From contig JABMCL010002254.1 of NCBI GenBank assembly GCA_018857735.1, positions 1,150,001 to 1,214,000 of the forward strand: a stretch of DNA of 64,000 bases. The letters run 5' to 3'. The stretch's first letter is position 1; each line of letters begins with the position of its first letter. Below the pieces are notes generated by a model, which saw only the letters and a list, made by a program, of their open reading frames with translations, did not search any database and was not told the origin of the DNA. Origin of the DNA: Alviniconcha marisindica. Lineage: Eukaryota; Mollusca; Gastropoda; Provannidae. Below, piece by piece: positions 56,601-64,000 of the stretch. The position numbers were made by a program, and so were the translations under genes.

Positions 56601-59600
56601 GAAATGGAAACATCAAAAATGGAAATTGGAATGAAACAACAAGAGCAACAAGAAGAAAAAAAATGGGGGGGGGGGATAAAAATTAGCAAGCATGCCAAAA
56701 ATGATGTGAAGTTCTCGATACAGACTTTGATTCTCCATTTGCATGTGTGTGTTTTCTTCTTCTCAGATTGAAAAGGATATATCTGGACAGTGTAACAGGC
56801 CTCTGAATCTCTCATCTTGAAAGTTAACAACAAAATGCTGCATCTGGACACGTCGACAGGCTCCTGGACCTCTCAAAAAACAGAGAACAGCACTGCACCC
56901 TGCTGAAAGCTGCGGTGCTACAGTACAAATGCAGACAGGAGACAGCACTGCACCCTGCTGAAAGCTGCGGTGCTACAGTACAGCCAAATGCAGACAGGAG
57001 ACAGCACTGCACCCTGCTGAAAGCTGCGGTGCTACAAGTACAGCCAAATGCAGACAGGAGACAGCACTGCACCCTGCTGAAAGCTGCGGTGCTACAGTAC
57101 AGCCAAATGCAGACAGGAGACAGCACTGCACCCTGCTGAAAGCTGCGGTGCTACAGTACAGCCAAATGCAGACAGGAGACAGCACTGCACCCTGCTGAAA
57201 GCTGGGTGCACAGCCAAATGCAGACAGGAGACAGCACTGCACCCTGCTGAAAGCTGTGGTGCTACAGTACAGCCAAATGCAGACAGGAGACAGCACTGCA
57301 CCCTGCTGAAAGCTGTGATGCCACAGTCACAAATGCAGACAGGAGACAGCACTCCCCCGAAGGCACAGTACAGCCAAATGCAGACAGGAGACAGCACTGC
57401 ACCCTGCTGAAAGCTGCGGTGCTACAGTACAGGGGAATGCAGACAAGAGACAGCAGGAAGACTCACTCAATATCACGAGCTCCTCTCAGCGCCTTGTAAG
57501 CTTCACGCTTTTTCTCCGCTCGTGCCATGAAGTCGTGCAGGGACTTGGGGGCAGGCTTGTGGTACGGCAAGCGAAGGTGGGATTCTGCAATTACATACAA
57601 CCAGCACGTTTCAAAAGGCTGAATGCAAAGAGAAATCGCTTGTCTCCCTCACAGTGTAACACTCTGGAACCCGTCGCTTACAACCACCTCCCAACACCAA
57701 GCAAAGGCAGACTCACACTCACAGATGGGTAAATGCAAACCCACATTTGCCACTTGGCATATCATGTATACGTCCACCCCATTTCCCTTCTCCTACACAA
57801 ATCTTTTCTTAATTTTTTTTTCTCTCTAACACTTCATGGCATAACATATACTGATGCATTAAAATACAAATACTATCCAAAACAATGCCATACTGCCATA
57901 GAATGACTTTTAACCAAGGATTTTTTAAATATTAAAAACATTAAATCCTATAAAAATTGGACTCTAATATTATGCAATCAAGATGAAAGTCACACATACA
58001 TGTTACTACTGACACAGACCCACATAAATCTTACCTCCAAGACATTCACTGTGCAACTCCATACACTGTGACAGACCCACACAAACATCACCTCTGAGAA
58101 GTCTGCGATTCACTGTGCAGCTCCACACACAATGACACAGACCCAACTCCACACACAATGACACAGACCCAACTCCACACACAACGACACAGACCCAACT
58201 CCACACACAATGACACAGACCCAACTCCACATACTGTGACACAGTCCCACACAAACCTCACCTCTTAGAAGTCTCTGCGATTCACTGTGCAGCTCCACAC
58301 ACAATGACACAGACCCAACTCCACATACTGTGACACAGACCCACACAAACCTCACCTCCGAGAAGTCTCTGTGACTCACGTGTGACTCCACACACAATGA
58401 CACAGACCCAACTCCACATACTGTGACACAGACCCACACAAACCTCACCTCTTAGAAGTCTGCGATTCACTGTGCGACTCCACACACAATGACACAGACC
58501 CAACTCCACACACAACGACACAGACCCAACTCCACATACTGTGACACAGACCCACACAAACCTCACCTCCGAGAAGTTTCTGTGATTCACTGTGCGACTC
58601 CACACACAATGACACAGACCCAACTCCACATACTGTGACACAGACCCACACAAACCGCACCTCTAAGTCTGCGATTCACTGTGCAACTCCACACACAATG
58701 ACACAGACCCAACTCCACACACAACGACACAGACCCAACTCCATACACAATGACACAGACCCAACTCCACACACAATGACACAGACCCAACTCCACATAC
58801 TGTGACACAGACCCACACAAACTTCACCTCTGAGAAGTCTCTGCGATTCACTGTGCAGCTCCACACACAATGACACAGACCCAACTCCACACACAATGAC
58901 ATAGACCCAACTCCACACACAATGACACAGACCCAACTCCACATACTGTGACACAGACCCAACTCCACATACTGTGACACAGACCCACACAAACCTCACC
59001 TCTGAGAAGTCTCTGCGATTCACTGTGCAGCTCCAGCATGTCATCCTTTGAGGGCTTGCACGTCCTTGACTTCTGTTCCCTGGGTTTCTTGGCTGCCCCC
59101 TTTCACAAAACGGGCATCACATAAGCATCTCAGCGCATCACATAAACATCTCAGGGCATTATATAAACATCCTAAGTACATTACATAAACATCTCAATGT
59201 GTCACATAAATATCCTAGAGCATCATACACATCTCAGGGCATCACATAAACATCCTAAGTACGTCACATACACATCCCAGGGCATCACATAAACATCCTA
59301 AGTACATCACATACACATCCCAGGGCATCACATAAACATCCTAAGTACGTCACATACACATCTCAGGGCATCACATAAACACTGCAGTGCATCACATACA
59401 CATCTCAGGGCATCACATAAGCATCCTATTCCTAGAGCACTGCACAAACAATTAACTGCTTTTACCATGTTCCCTGACCTTAGGGTCACAGTCAAGTCAG
59501 TACAAAACAGATCTTGAAAATCTTACTGCCTCTCACATTTTCATTCTGGGTTTTTTTCAGGTTGAGGTGGGAAGCAAAAAGATTATGTAGTTATAATCTG

Positions 59601-60518
59601 ATATACATAGTAAAAAACACATAGCCATAAACAGGTGTAATATTTATAATAAAAGCGAATGACAAAAACAGGTGTAATATTTATAATAAAATAGAATGAC
59701 AGAGAAGTAATTAGTGTCCTACAAACTGTGACTATTACAAAGTAGAATGCCCACAATGATAAAAAAAACAACTAATAATAGATCTATCAACAACCCTTAC
59801 TAAACAAACATGAATCAAAAAATTCACCTTAATTTTCTTCAGCTTTTTCAAGAGTTTGGGATCAATCGATGACTCATCAAAATCCTTGTCTTCAGCGCTG
59901 TCGTACCCAGGGCCTGCCGCTGGTCAACAAAACAGCAAACAGAAATCAGCCACTTTTTGTACTTCAATTTGGTTTTTAACAGTTGTTGGCCTTTACAACG
60001 TTTTTGCTTTTTGCAATTGTCTGGTTTTGCTTTTGGGGTTTGGGGGTGGGAGGTTGGACCTTCCAATATTAATCACCCTCACTGACACCCTGTTGATCAT
60101 TTCTGATTCCTTTTCAGATATTAATAATTAAATCACCCTCTTCACCAAGTCACCTATGAATGTGAGTGTAGTTTCAATGAGTGCATGATGGCATTGAACG
60201 CACTATGTAAAAGTCGTCACTCATTCAAGTGCATGCAACTAGAACACAGCCAGTCTGCCCTGAAGCAGAGACCAGAGCTACATAAAAACAATCAATCCAT
60301 CCTACAGCTTGCTATCAAAAATACCGCAATACCTCTATCAATGTCAAGGTTGTCATCACTGCTGTCTTCAGCATCAAACAGATCACGATTGAACTTCATC
60401 GGGCCCTGAAACAGCGCCAAGAGCTTTGTCTGAAACAGGTCATCTTTCATCTGTACTACTTTTACTAGGTCTTTCATTTGATTCATGTACATTTCACAGT
60501 TCTTTTATCTTACAGTTA

Positions 60519-60579
<61 letters not shown>

Positions 60580-63500
60580 CACTAGTAACATTTTATGCCA
60601 CACTACTATGTTACAGCCCCAACTGACTGGTCACAACACAGCAAACATGATATGGCCGCACCAAGCTCAAAGTAAGCAAGGAAGCCACCCTGACCAGATT
60701 GCCATACTCCTTCAGGAAGTGGCAGAAACAAAACAACTGAAACAAACCCTAATCGTGAAGTCATCAGACCATCAAAAACAAAACAAAAACAAAAAAACTG
60801 ACATACAGGATCACTTATGTGAAAAGGATTCTAAATCACCATACTTGTCTAAATCAGTAAACGATAGTCTGGCCAGGAACATTTTGTCTAAATGATAGTC
60901 TGGTCTGGAACATTTTGTCTAAATGATAGTCTGGTCTGGAACATTTTGTCTCAATGATAGTCTGGTCTGGAACATTTTGTCTAAATGATAGTCTGGCCAG
61001 GAACATTTTGTCTAAATGATAGTCTGGCCAGGAACATTTTGTCTAAACGATAGTCTGGCCAGGAACATTTTGTCTAAACGATAGTCTGGCCAGGAACATT
61101 TTGTCTAAACGATAGTCTGGCCAGGAACATTTTGTCTAAACGATAGTCTGGTCTGGAACATTTTGTCTAAATGATAGTCTGGTCTGGAACATTTGTGTCT
61201 AAATGATAGTCTGGCCAGGAACATTTTGTCTAAAGATAGTCTGGCCAGGAACATTTTGTCTAAATGATAGTCTGGCCAGGAACATTGTGTCTAAATGATA
61301 GTCTGGCCAGGAACATTGTGTCTAAATGATAGTCTGGCCAGGAACATTGTGTCTAAATGATAGTCTGGCCAGGAACATTGTGTCTAAACTGATAGTCTGG
61401 CCAGGAACATTTTGTCTAAATGATAGTCTGGCCAGGAACATTTTGTCTAAATGATAGTCTGGCCAGGAACATTTTGTCTAAACGATAGTCTGGCAGGAAC
61501 ATTTTGTCTAAATGATAGTCTGGCCAGGAACATTTTGTCTAAATGATAGTCTGGCCAGGAACATTTTGTCTAAACGATAGTCTGGCCAGGAACATTTTGT
61601 CTAAATGAAGTCTGGCGGACATTTTTCTAAATGATCTCTGGCCAGGACTTTGTCTAAAAGAGTCTGGCCAGGAGCATTGTGTCTAAATGATAGTCTGGCC
61701 AGGAACTGTCTAATGATAGTCTGGCCAGGAACATTGTCTAAATGATAGTCTGGCCAGGAACATTTTGTCTAAATGATAGTCTGGCCAGGAACATTTTGTC
61801 TAAACGATAGTCTGGCCAGGAACATTTTGTCTAAACGATAGTCTGGCCAGGAACATTTTGTCTAAATGATAGTCTGGCCAGGAACATTTTGTCTAAATGA
61901 GTCTGGTCTGGAACATTTTGTCTAAATGATAGTCTGGCCAGGAACACTTAATTTTCTCCCAGTCAGTCTCCACAAGTATGGGCAGCCAGTCTGAATTCCC
62001 AAGCACCCCCTCCAGGAGCGTTTCCTGCCGGACCATGGCAGCAGTAAATGATCCACAGGGTATGTGCAGCAAGGAAGCTTACCTTTGACCCACGCACATC
62101 ACATTCTGAGTCTACCCCCAGAAGACAGGCACTAACATACATTAAAATTATTGTAACGTCTCTGTTTTATAACAGTTATTTTGTGTGCCATTTTACAAGT
62201 ACTTGTTTTATATTAGTGTAATTTATTAAGTATGTATTATGCGACTGCTTGTATATGTTAGTCAATGTAAATGGTATATATTATGTACATGTATGTGAAC
62301 AAACGTGTTGAGCTCACTCAGCGGGGAATAGTGCTATAGAAAATGTATGTATTATTATTATTTACATCCAGAGATGGGGCAGCATCTTGATAAAAACATT
62401 GCTGCATTTATGTATTTGTGGACATGCAGCACTATAGCAATAACTCAATCAACTGCCACCTTACACCCTCACATCTCACTTATGTATCTGTGGACATGCA
62501 GCACTATAGCAACAACTCAATCAACTGCCACATTACACCCTCACATCTCACCTGTGAATCCTGTCCACTGTCAGAATCCTGCTCACTGTCTTCCAGAGTG
62601 ACGTCCCCTGTGTCCACACCAGTGTCTTTACAGAAGACAGGCAAGACATCATTTTATTTCCCCTCAAGTACGAAGTACAAGGAATACAGAGACACACCAA
62701 CAAAAATAAATTTAATAAATCATATTTGCAAAGATCAAATCTGTACCTTGGTCCCCCAGAAAGTCTGTCAAAATCAGTGGGGGCATTATGACAATAAAAG
62801 GATTTGAACTGTATGGCAAAAACGTTATCAGTATTTCTAGTATTTGCTAAAACAATTTAATTGGTCAGGCTTGACGTGTTTTGGTGCAATTAATACAGGC
62901 AAAATATATCAAGTTTGAGTAGAACAGCTGTAAGCAAAAAATGTACATAACTATATGTATGCAAGATAAAATATGCACACAAAAAAGTAACCCTACAACC
63001 CCCATAAAATGCCTAATATTTACCAGATCTCGTCAATTTCTCTTCTCCTTCATCTGAATCAGAGTCTTTGAGCACTTCGGTCAGAATGTCATCAGCAGTC
63101 TGTCAACAAATGAAACACACCCTACAAAATAATACACATCTTTCATCAAACAAGGGGTTTTCTTTAAACTTTAAGGTCTGACAAACTCTGGGGGGCAAGC
63201 ATGTCAGCTACTTTGAATGGAGTACACATTTTAGTTCAGTTTGAACAGAAACAGTGTAGTTTGCACAAGGCAAAAACAACAACATTCCAGTTTAATTTAG
63301 ACAAGGCAAAGAACGCAGTAGAGTGGACTATAGTTCAGTTTGAATAAGGCAAAAAACACATTACAGTTCAATTAAACCTGACATGGCAAAGAACACGTTT
63401 CAGCTCGGTTTAGATGAGGTAAAGAACACAGTTCAGTTCCATTAGGGCAAGGCAAAGCACACATTTCAGTTCAAGTTAAGACTGTCAGTGAAACAACAAA

Positions 63501-63769
63501 TTTCTGTTCCCAGTGGACACCCAGTGCTGACTGTGAACGGGGACAGCAATGAGGCAGGGACAGGCAGAGCGCTGACTGTGAACGGGGACAGCAGAGATGG
63601 GGCCGAGGCAGGGGCAGGCAAAGCACACCCAGCGCTGAGTGTGAACGGGGACAGCAGTGATGGGGACAAGGTAAGAGCAGGCTGGAAGGCAACTGTACCA
63701 TTCTCTTGCTGCCTGTCCTCTTTCTGCCTTGACCTGGGGTTTCTTGCACTAAAGCCAGGGATCCCTGGG
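38519..63769 (-). CDS. CLSPN: CLSPN, claspin, checkpoint adaptor (24-25 exons visible, N-terminus outside the window)
   Basis: Claspin travels with the replication fork and, when phosphorylated, docks CHK1 so that ATR can activate it (family knowledge). Exons used: 63699-63769 (tentative), 63024-63099, 62552-62625, 60333-60405, 59828-59913, 59000-59099, 57467-57584, 55362-56591, 54425-54534, 51914-52149, 50906-51149, 50046-50168, 49228-49310, 48143-48282, 47417-47553, 46222-46429, 45384-45534, 44435-44529, 43904-44077, 43066-43187, 42041-42168, 40992-41070, 40366-40475, 39155-39319 and 38519-38671. All junctions keep phase, giving about 1,428 codons including the stop; human claspin is about 1,339 aa. 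Visible marks are [11 protein letters not shown] and LPYH, two CHK1-docking motifs with LCSGQF, the [12 protein letters not shown] acidic block, [18 protein letters not shown] and a C-terminal KSIFRLLDK. The start codon lies right of the window. Confidence 0.94.
39155..39319 (-). CDS. CLSPN: CLSPN exon x
   Basis: 55 codons. [20 protein letters not shown] then [17 protein letters not shown] matches the vertebrate GSLLNQPKAVLQKLAAL region and [16 protein letters not shown]. The donor is GTACCC. Confidence 0.95.
39975..40120. repeat. 29-bp minisatellite, 5 copies
   Basis: Unit CAGTCTGACAGGTCAAAATT then CACACACTT, in the intron after CLSPN exon w. Confidence 0.95.
40130..40365. repeat. 75-bp repeats copying the CLSPN exon w end and donor, 3 copies
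   Basis: Units repeat GCTTGACGAACTTGCCAGGA plus the CCCACCTTTG donor (minus-strand CCAAAG then GTGGGT). The outermost copy near 40,140 has a decayed donor. Confidence 0.96.
40366..40475 (-). CDS. CLSPN: CLSPN exon w (tandem in-frame donors)
   Basis: 110 nt reading [18 protein letters not shown] then [17 protein letters not shown]. An alternative acceptor at 40,481 keeps the same frame and adds two residues. The GTGGGT donor recurs at 75-nt intervals further into the intron, with the frame open throughout. Confidence 0.88.
40992..41070 (-). CDS. CLSPN: CLSPN exon v
   Basis: 79 nt reading [20 protein letters not shown], like vertebrate [20 protein letters not shown]. The donor is GTGAGT. Confidence 0.9.
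41268..41500. repeat. ~18-bp minisatellite
   Basis: Units of CCACCGGCACTGACAGCC, about 13 copies, in the intron between CLSPN exons u and v. Confidence 0.94.
41620..42040. repeat. ~19-bp minisatellite copying the CLSPN exon u donor, ~22 copies
   Basis: Units of GTGTCTACTGACCTGTTGT. The minus strand has CAACAG then GTCAGTAGACAC, the same as the exon u donor (CAGCAG then GTCAGTAGACAC). Confidence 0.95.
42041..42168 (-). CDS. CLSPN: CLSPN exon u
   Basis: 128 nt. [18 protein letters not shown] then [19 protein letters not shown] matches vertebrate SQMDLFHRDSDDD and [20 protein letters not shown]. The GTCAGT donor is the first unit of a long array. Confidence 0.94.
42205..42585. repeat. 21-bp minisatellite, ~18 copies
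   Basis: Unit TTTGCCACTTCCTGTCTTTAC. The 21-bp period keeps plus-strand frames open (Leu/Phe-rich) that I reject as coding. Confidence 0.95.
43066..43187 (-). CDS. CLSPN: CLSPN exon t
   Basis: 122 nt. [20 protein letters not shown] then [19 protein letters not shown] matches vertebrate MLDDDKRQLRLYQERYLA and DGDLHSDGPGRMRKFRWKN. The donor is GTATGA. Confidence 0.96.
43395..43890. repeat. 28-bp minisatellite, ~18 copies, adjoining the CLSPN exon s donor
   Basis: Unit ACACCACAAGAAACAAGTGT then CAAAAGAG. The minus strand CACTTGTTTCTTGTGG resembles the exon s junction CACTTGTGAGAC, but most units lack the GTGAG. Confidence 0.93.
43904..44077 (-). CDS. CLSPN: CLSPN exon s
   Basis: 174 nt. [20 protein letters not shown] then [11 protein letters not shown] matches vertebrate LRKYLEDEAEVSGSDVGSE and EELQSQIKKIH. 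This is one of the most conserved claspin blocks. The donor is GTGAGA. Confidence 0.96.
44435..44529 (-). CDS. CLSPN: CLSPN exon r
   Basis: 95 nt reading [20 protein letters not shown] then basic FKGFKNK, like vertebrate [20 protein letters not shown]. The donor is GTAGTG. Confidence 0.85.
44940..45235. repeat. ~48/66-bp repeats
   Basis: Units of GGCAGAGAACACTGTCACAG and AGCAGGAGAACACCAACACT, in the intron between CLSPN exons q and r. Confidence 0.9.
45384..45534 (-). CDS. CLSPN: CLSPN exon q
   Basis: 151 nt reading [20 protein letters not shown] then [15 protein letters not shown]. The acceptor GAAACAG was chosen by phase; the more obvious AG a few bases later would bring in a stop. Confidence 0.88.
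45535..45925. repeat. ~27-bp minisatellite adjoining the CLSPN exon q acceptor, ~14 copies
   Basis: Unit ACTGGTTTCACACACACATA then CAAATAA. The minus strand has GTGTGTGAAACCAG, close to the real acceptor GTGTGTGAAACAG. Confidence 0.93.
46222..46429 (-). CDS. CLSPN: CLSPN exon p (CHK1-binding motif 2)
   Basis: 208 nt. [20 protein letters not shown] is followed by a Ser-rich linker and then [18 protein letters not shown], the second docking motif. The donor is GTCAGT. Confidence 0.95.
46525..46905. repeat. ~61-bp minisatellite, 6 copies
   Basis: Unit ACAGCAGGCACTGCTACAGA then TCTCCTTCCTCAGCGGCTTT, upstream of CLSPN exon p. 46,910-47,400 holds nothing recognisable. Confidence 0.95.
47417..47553 (-). 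CDS. CLSPN: CLSPN exon o (CHK1-binding motif 1)
   Basis: 137 nt ending with [18 protein letters not shown], which fits the family's CHK1-docking motif (acidic-x-x-x-L-C-S/T-G-x-F). The Ser in CSG is the expected phosphosite. The donor is GTAAGG. Confidence 0.95.
47695..47885. repeat. ~46-bp minisatellite, 4 copies
   Basis: Unit ATTGTTCACAACTTACCCCA then TAACTACCCACCCAGACACA. Confidence 0.93.
48143..48282 (-). CDS. CLSPN: CLSPN exon n
   Basis: 140 nt. [18 protein letters not shown] and VSQILDADG match vertebrate PSLPIEDSQDLYNASPE and QSQLLDADG. Degenerate copies of its 5' part lie upstream in the intron. Confidence 0.94.
48283..48690 (-). pseudogene. Degenerate tandem copies of CLSPN exon n, ~3
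   Basis: Minus-strand copies near 48,375-48,465, 48,470-48,570 and 48,590-48,660 retain exon n features: [14 protein letters not shown] and [12 protein letters not shown] against the real [15 protein letters not shown]. Two carry GTTGCAG or ATGCAG-like AGs at their edges. One has an in-frame TAA. Confidence 0.8.
49228..49310 (-). CDS. CLSPN: CLSPN exon m
   Basis: 83 nt reading [20 protein letters not shown]. Phase and splice sites (TTGCAG, GTGAGT) are good. Similarity to other claspins is weak. Confidence 0.8.
49420..50035. repeat. ~55-bp repeats with a ~110-bp higher-order unit
   Basis: Units of TTGCCACATTAACACTAGGT and GTGTTAATTTAT. The pair of GTCAGTTAATTTATGACAC and GTGTTAATTTATTATCC variants repeats as a block three times. 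Confidence 0.93.
50046..50168 (-). CDS. CLSPN: CLSPN exon l
   Basis: 123 nt reading [20 protein letters not shown] then a Ser-rich stretch. The acceptor AAACAG is copied in the array upstream, and the donor is GTGAGT. Confidence 0.85.
50169..50640. repeat. 33-bp minisatellite copying the CLSPN exon l acceptor, ~14 copies
   Basis: Unit ACCACTGTTTGGAGACACAC then ACAACCAGTCAGC. The minus strand has CCAAACAG then TGG, identical to the exon l acceptor and first bases. Confidence 0.96.
50906..51149 (-). CDS. CLSPN: CLSPN exon k (acidic)
   Basis: 244 nt, almost entirely Asp/Glu, reading [12 protein letters not shown] then [20 protein letters not shown]. It corresponds to the long acidic stretch of vertebrate claspin. 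Confidence 0.87.
51150..51913. other. Intron j-k of CLSPN, no feature recognised
   Basis: Mostly unique. The frame of exon j stays open to about 51,653 but loses conserved character after the donor at 51,913. Confidence 0.6.
51914..52149 (-). CDS. CLSPN: CLSPN exon j (basic helix then acidic tract)
   Basis: 236 nt. [20 protein letters not shown] and [11 protein letters not shown] match vertebrate LKAKLQEAMKLRRFEERQ and KLDNEDGFEEE. The donor GTGAGA keeps phase with the next exon; another donor-like GTGAAT lies 48 nt further on. Confidence 0.92.
52150..53520. repeat. 46/56-bp minisatellite copying the CLSPN exon j acceptor, ~26 copies
   Basis: Unit CCTGAAGCAGAACAGCCTGT then TAGTGATACATGCTGAAAAC, with or without an inserted ACTGTGTT. 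The minus strand CTGCTTCAGG is the exon j acceptor, kept in nearly every unit. Confidence 0.97.
53985..54424. repeat. ~71-bp repeats carrying the CLSPN exon i 3' end and donor, ~5 copies plus short variants
   Basis: Units hold ACCTGAAAGGTGAGCGTCAG and CCCTGTGTCCAGGTCTCCCT, which is exon i sequence, followed by the GTGTGT donor. Shorter ~30-bp units (CTGTGCTGTACAATACACAC) extend the array to the left. Confidence 0.95.
54425..54534 (-). CDS. CLSPN: CLSPN exon i
   Basis: 110 nt reading [20 protein letters not shown], like vertebrate [20 protein letters not shown]. Its 3' half and GTGTGT donor are copied in the following intron. Confidence 0.88.
54535..55130. other. Intron h-i of CLSPN, no feature recognised
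   Basis: AT-rich unique sequence; no exon or repeat identified. Confidence 0.6.
55135..55345. repeat. ~71-bp minisatellite, 3 copies
   Basis: Unit containing GATACCCAAGACAAGACGGA and CTGACAGTAAAACACTGCCA, ending about 17 bp from the CLSPN exon h donor. Confidence 0.95.
55362..56591 (-). CDS. CLSPN: CLSPN exon h (large low-complexity exon with internal coding repeats)
   Basis: 410 codons, Ser/Asp/Gln-rich with many SQ sites (possible ATM/ATR targets). It carries four tandem 23-residue repeats around [15 protein letters not shown] (55,722-55,997). The conserved end [12 protein letters not shown] then [20 protein letters not shown] matches vertebrate EDSFVILEPE and [20 protein letters not shown]. 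The donor is GTGAGC. Confidence 0.93.
55722..55997 (-). repeat. CLSPN: 69-bp coding minisatellite in CLSPN exon h, 4 copies
   Basis: Each 69-bp unit encodes 23 residues including [16 protein letters not shown] and ends VCHSATD. Three units are nearly identical; the fourth diverges to SSHADAG and [12 protein letters not shown]. The period is a multiple of three, so the frame is kept. Confidence 0.97.
56885..57435. repeat. ~59-bp minisatellite, ~10 copies
   Basis: Unit ACAGCACTGCACCCTGCTGA then AAGCTGCGGTGCTACAGTAC, in the intron between CLSPN exons g and h. Confidence 0.96.
57467..57584 (-). CDS. CLSPN: CLSPN exon g
   Basis: 118 nt reading [20 protein letters not shown] then a basic helix [11 protein letters not shown]. 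It aligns with vertebrate [20 protein letters not shown], where the second aromatic of DFF is Met here. The donor is GTGAGT. Confidence 0.93.
57590..58005. other. Intron f-g of CLSPN, unique part
   Basis: AT-rich, nothing recognisable. Confidence 0.55.
58010..58999. repeat. Higher-order repeat with partial copies of CLSPN exon f and its donor, ~7 exon pieces
   Basis: 25-bp units (CCAACTCCACACACAATGAC) alternate with blocks holding CCTCTGAGAAGTCTCTGCGA and TTCACTGTGCAGCTCC, the last ~35 nt of exon f plus its GTGAGG donor. The translated pieces read [11 protein letters not shown]. Confidence 0.95.
59000..59099 (-). CDS. CLSPN: CLSPN exon f
   Basis: 100 nt reading [10 protein letters not shown] then [15 protein letters not shown], matching vertebrate LKQLHSETQRLIRE almost exactly. 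The donor is GTGAGG. Pieces of the exon end recur many times in the following intron. Confidence 0.94.
59105..59430. repeat. ~23-bp minisatellite
   Basis: Units of CATCACATAAACATCCTAAG and CACATACACATCTCAGGG, beginning a few bases from the CLSPN exon f acceptor. Confidence 0.92.
59828..59913 (-). CDS. CLSPN: CLSPN exon e
   Basis: 86 nt reading [17 protein letters not shown] then a lysine-rich LLKKLKKIK, like the vertebrate acidic-to-KNKVKKHKK transition. The donor is GTGAAT. Confidence 0.82.
60333..60405 (-). CDS. CLSPN: CLSPN exon d
   Basis: 73 nt reading [19 protein letters not shown], like vertebrate DKDLFETGLEDENNSPLED. The acceptor is TTTCAG and the donor GTATTG. Confidence 0.82.
60520..60577. 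repeat. (GT)n microsatellite
   Basis: About 28 GT dinucleotides. Confidence 0.98.
60887..61950. repeat. 31-bp minisatellite, ~34 copies
   Basis: Unit GATAGTCTGGCCAGGAACAT then TTTGTCTAAAT. Units near 61,600-61,730 carry small deletions. No exon border is involved; it lies in the intron between CLSPN exons c and d. Confidence 0.97.
62200..62365. mobile_element. LINE/SINE-like 3' end
   Basis: Ends AGTGCTATAGAAAATGTATG followed by an ATT run, a typical tail of invertebrate retroposons. The upstream body is AT-rich and not recognisable. Confidence 0.35.
62406..62551. repeat. Two-copy ~70-bp repeat ending at the CLSPN exon c donor
   Basis: Both copies contain GTGGACATGCAGCACTATAG and ACCCTCACATCTCAC. 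The right copy ends in the true donor; in the left copy the CTG (exon side) is changed to TTA. Confidence 0.93.
62552..62625 (-). CDS. CLSPN: CLSPN exon c
   Basis: 74 nt reading [20 protein letters not shown], acidic with SQ and DSDS sites. The donor GTGAGA lies in the second copy of a two-copy repeat. Confidence 0.75.
63024..63099 (-). CDS. CLSPN: CLSPN exon b
   Basis: 76 nt reading [20 protein letters not shown], an acidic SD-rich segment like vertebrate NRKVLQDSDSETED. The acceptor is GACAG and the donor GTAAAT. Confidence 0.8.
63230..63475. repeat. Degenerate ~45-bp repeats
   Basis: Units of CAGTTCAGTTTGAACAAGGC and AAAGAACACA, diverged, about five copies in the intron between CLSPN exons a and b. 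Confidence 0.8.
63516..63660. repeat. ~50-bp repeat, 3 copies
   Basis: Units of GCGCTGACTGTGAACGGGGA then CAGCAGTGATGGGGAC or a shorter variant. Confidence 0.9.
63699..63769 (-). CDS. CLSPN: CLSPN candidate 5' exon (exon a)
   Basis: 71 nt between a good acceptor (TTGCTCTGTTCAG) and a weaker donor (ATG then GTACAG), reading [13 protein letters not shown] and KRTGSKRM. Its phase fits the next exon, but the protein is not recognisably conserved. It is basic and could equally be a chance open segment. Confidence 0.45.
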
Positions 63770-63784
63770 CTGAACAGAGCAAAA

Positions 63785-64000
63785 ACAAACTTGTCAAATA
63801 ACACCAGCTGCAAAAAACACTTCAAATAACACCAGTTGCAAAAAACTGTTCAAATAACACCAGCTGCAAAAAAAACTTCAAATAACACCAGTTGCAAAAA
63901 AACTGTTCAAATAACCAGTTGCAAAAAACAACTTCTAACACCAGTTGCAAAACAAAAAAAAACTTCAAATAACACTAGTTGCAAAAAACAAAAAAAATGT
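63785..64000. repeat. ~28-bp minisatellite reaching the right edge
   Basis: Units of CAAATAACACCAGTTGCAAA then AAAC, about eight copies. The array continues beyond the window. Confidence 0.93.

Overview
This window is animal nuclear DNA carrying two multi-exon genes, both on the minus strand, embedded in an exceptional load of minisatellites and microsatellites. The many short exons with GT-AG introns, the long (CA)n/(GT)n tracts, the SINE-like fragments ending in ATT repeats and the protein similarities suggest a lophotrochozoan, most likely a mollusc. The species cannot be named from the sequence. I see no bacterial-type operon, CRISPR array, rRNA or tRNA.

Region 1 (1-32,015, minus strand) is WDR81, a BEACH/WD40 protein of endosome maturation. 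I traced 24 exons from the ATG at 32,015 down to an exon ending at 1,343. Reading phase agrees across every junction, giving about 1,946 codons. The last WD40-coding exons lie beyond the left edge. The order is an N-terminal domain (exons 1-4), BEACH (end of exon 4 to exon 6), a long middle region (exons 7-19) and WD40 repeats (exons 20-24).

Region 2 (32,016-38,518) is intergenic. It holds the WDR81 5' flank, a possible but unproven coding exon on the plus strand (32,576-32,854), and tandem arrays in the 3' flank of the next gene.

Region 3 (38,519-63,769, minus strand) is CLSPN (claspin), the ATR-CHK1 checkpoint adaptor and replication-fork protein. I traced 24 phase-consistent exons plus one tentative 5' exon. 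The true N-terminus lies beyond the right edge. Two CHK1-binding motifs of the CSGxF type, the acidic and basic middle blocks and the conserved C-terminus are all present. The two genes are head-to-tail. They work in different pathways (endosomal trafficking; S-phase checkpoint), and I see no functional link beyond adjacency.

The most unusual feature is window-wide: a large share of the intronic minisatellites start exactly at an exon edge, and their repeat unit is a copy of that splice junction, often with a piece of the exon. This gives arrays of roughly 2 to 27 candidate donors or acceptors next to about 20 exons. At WDR81 exon 12 three copies look like complete 42-nt, in-frame cassette exons. 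At CLSPN exon 23 the donor recurs in frame every 75 nt. Other points are a GC-AG intron leading into an acceptor array, a perfect 30-bp hairpin beside a donor, and a 69-bp coding minisatellite in CLSPN.
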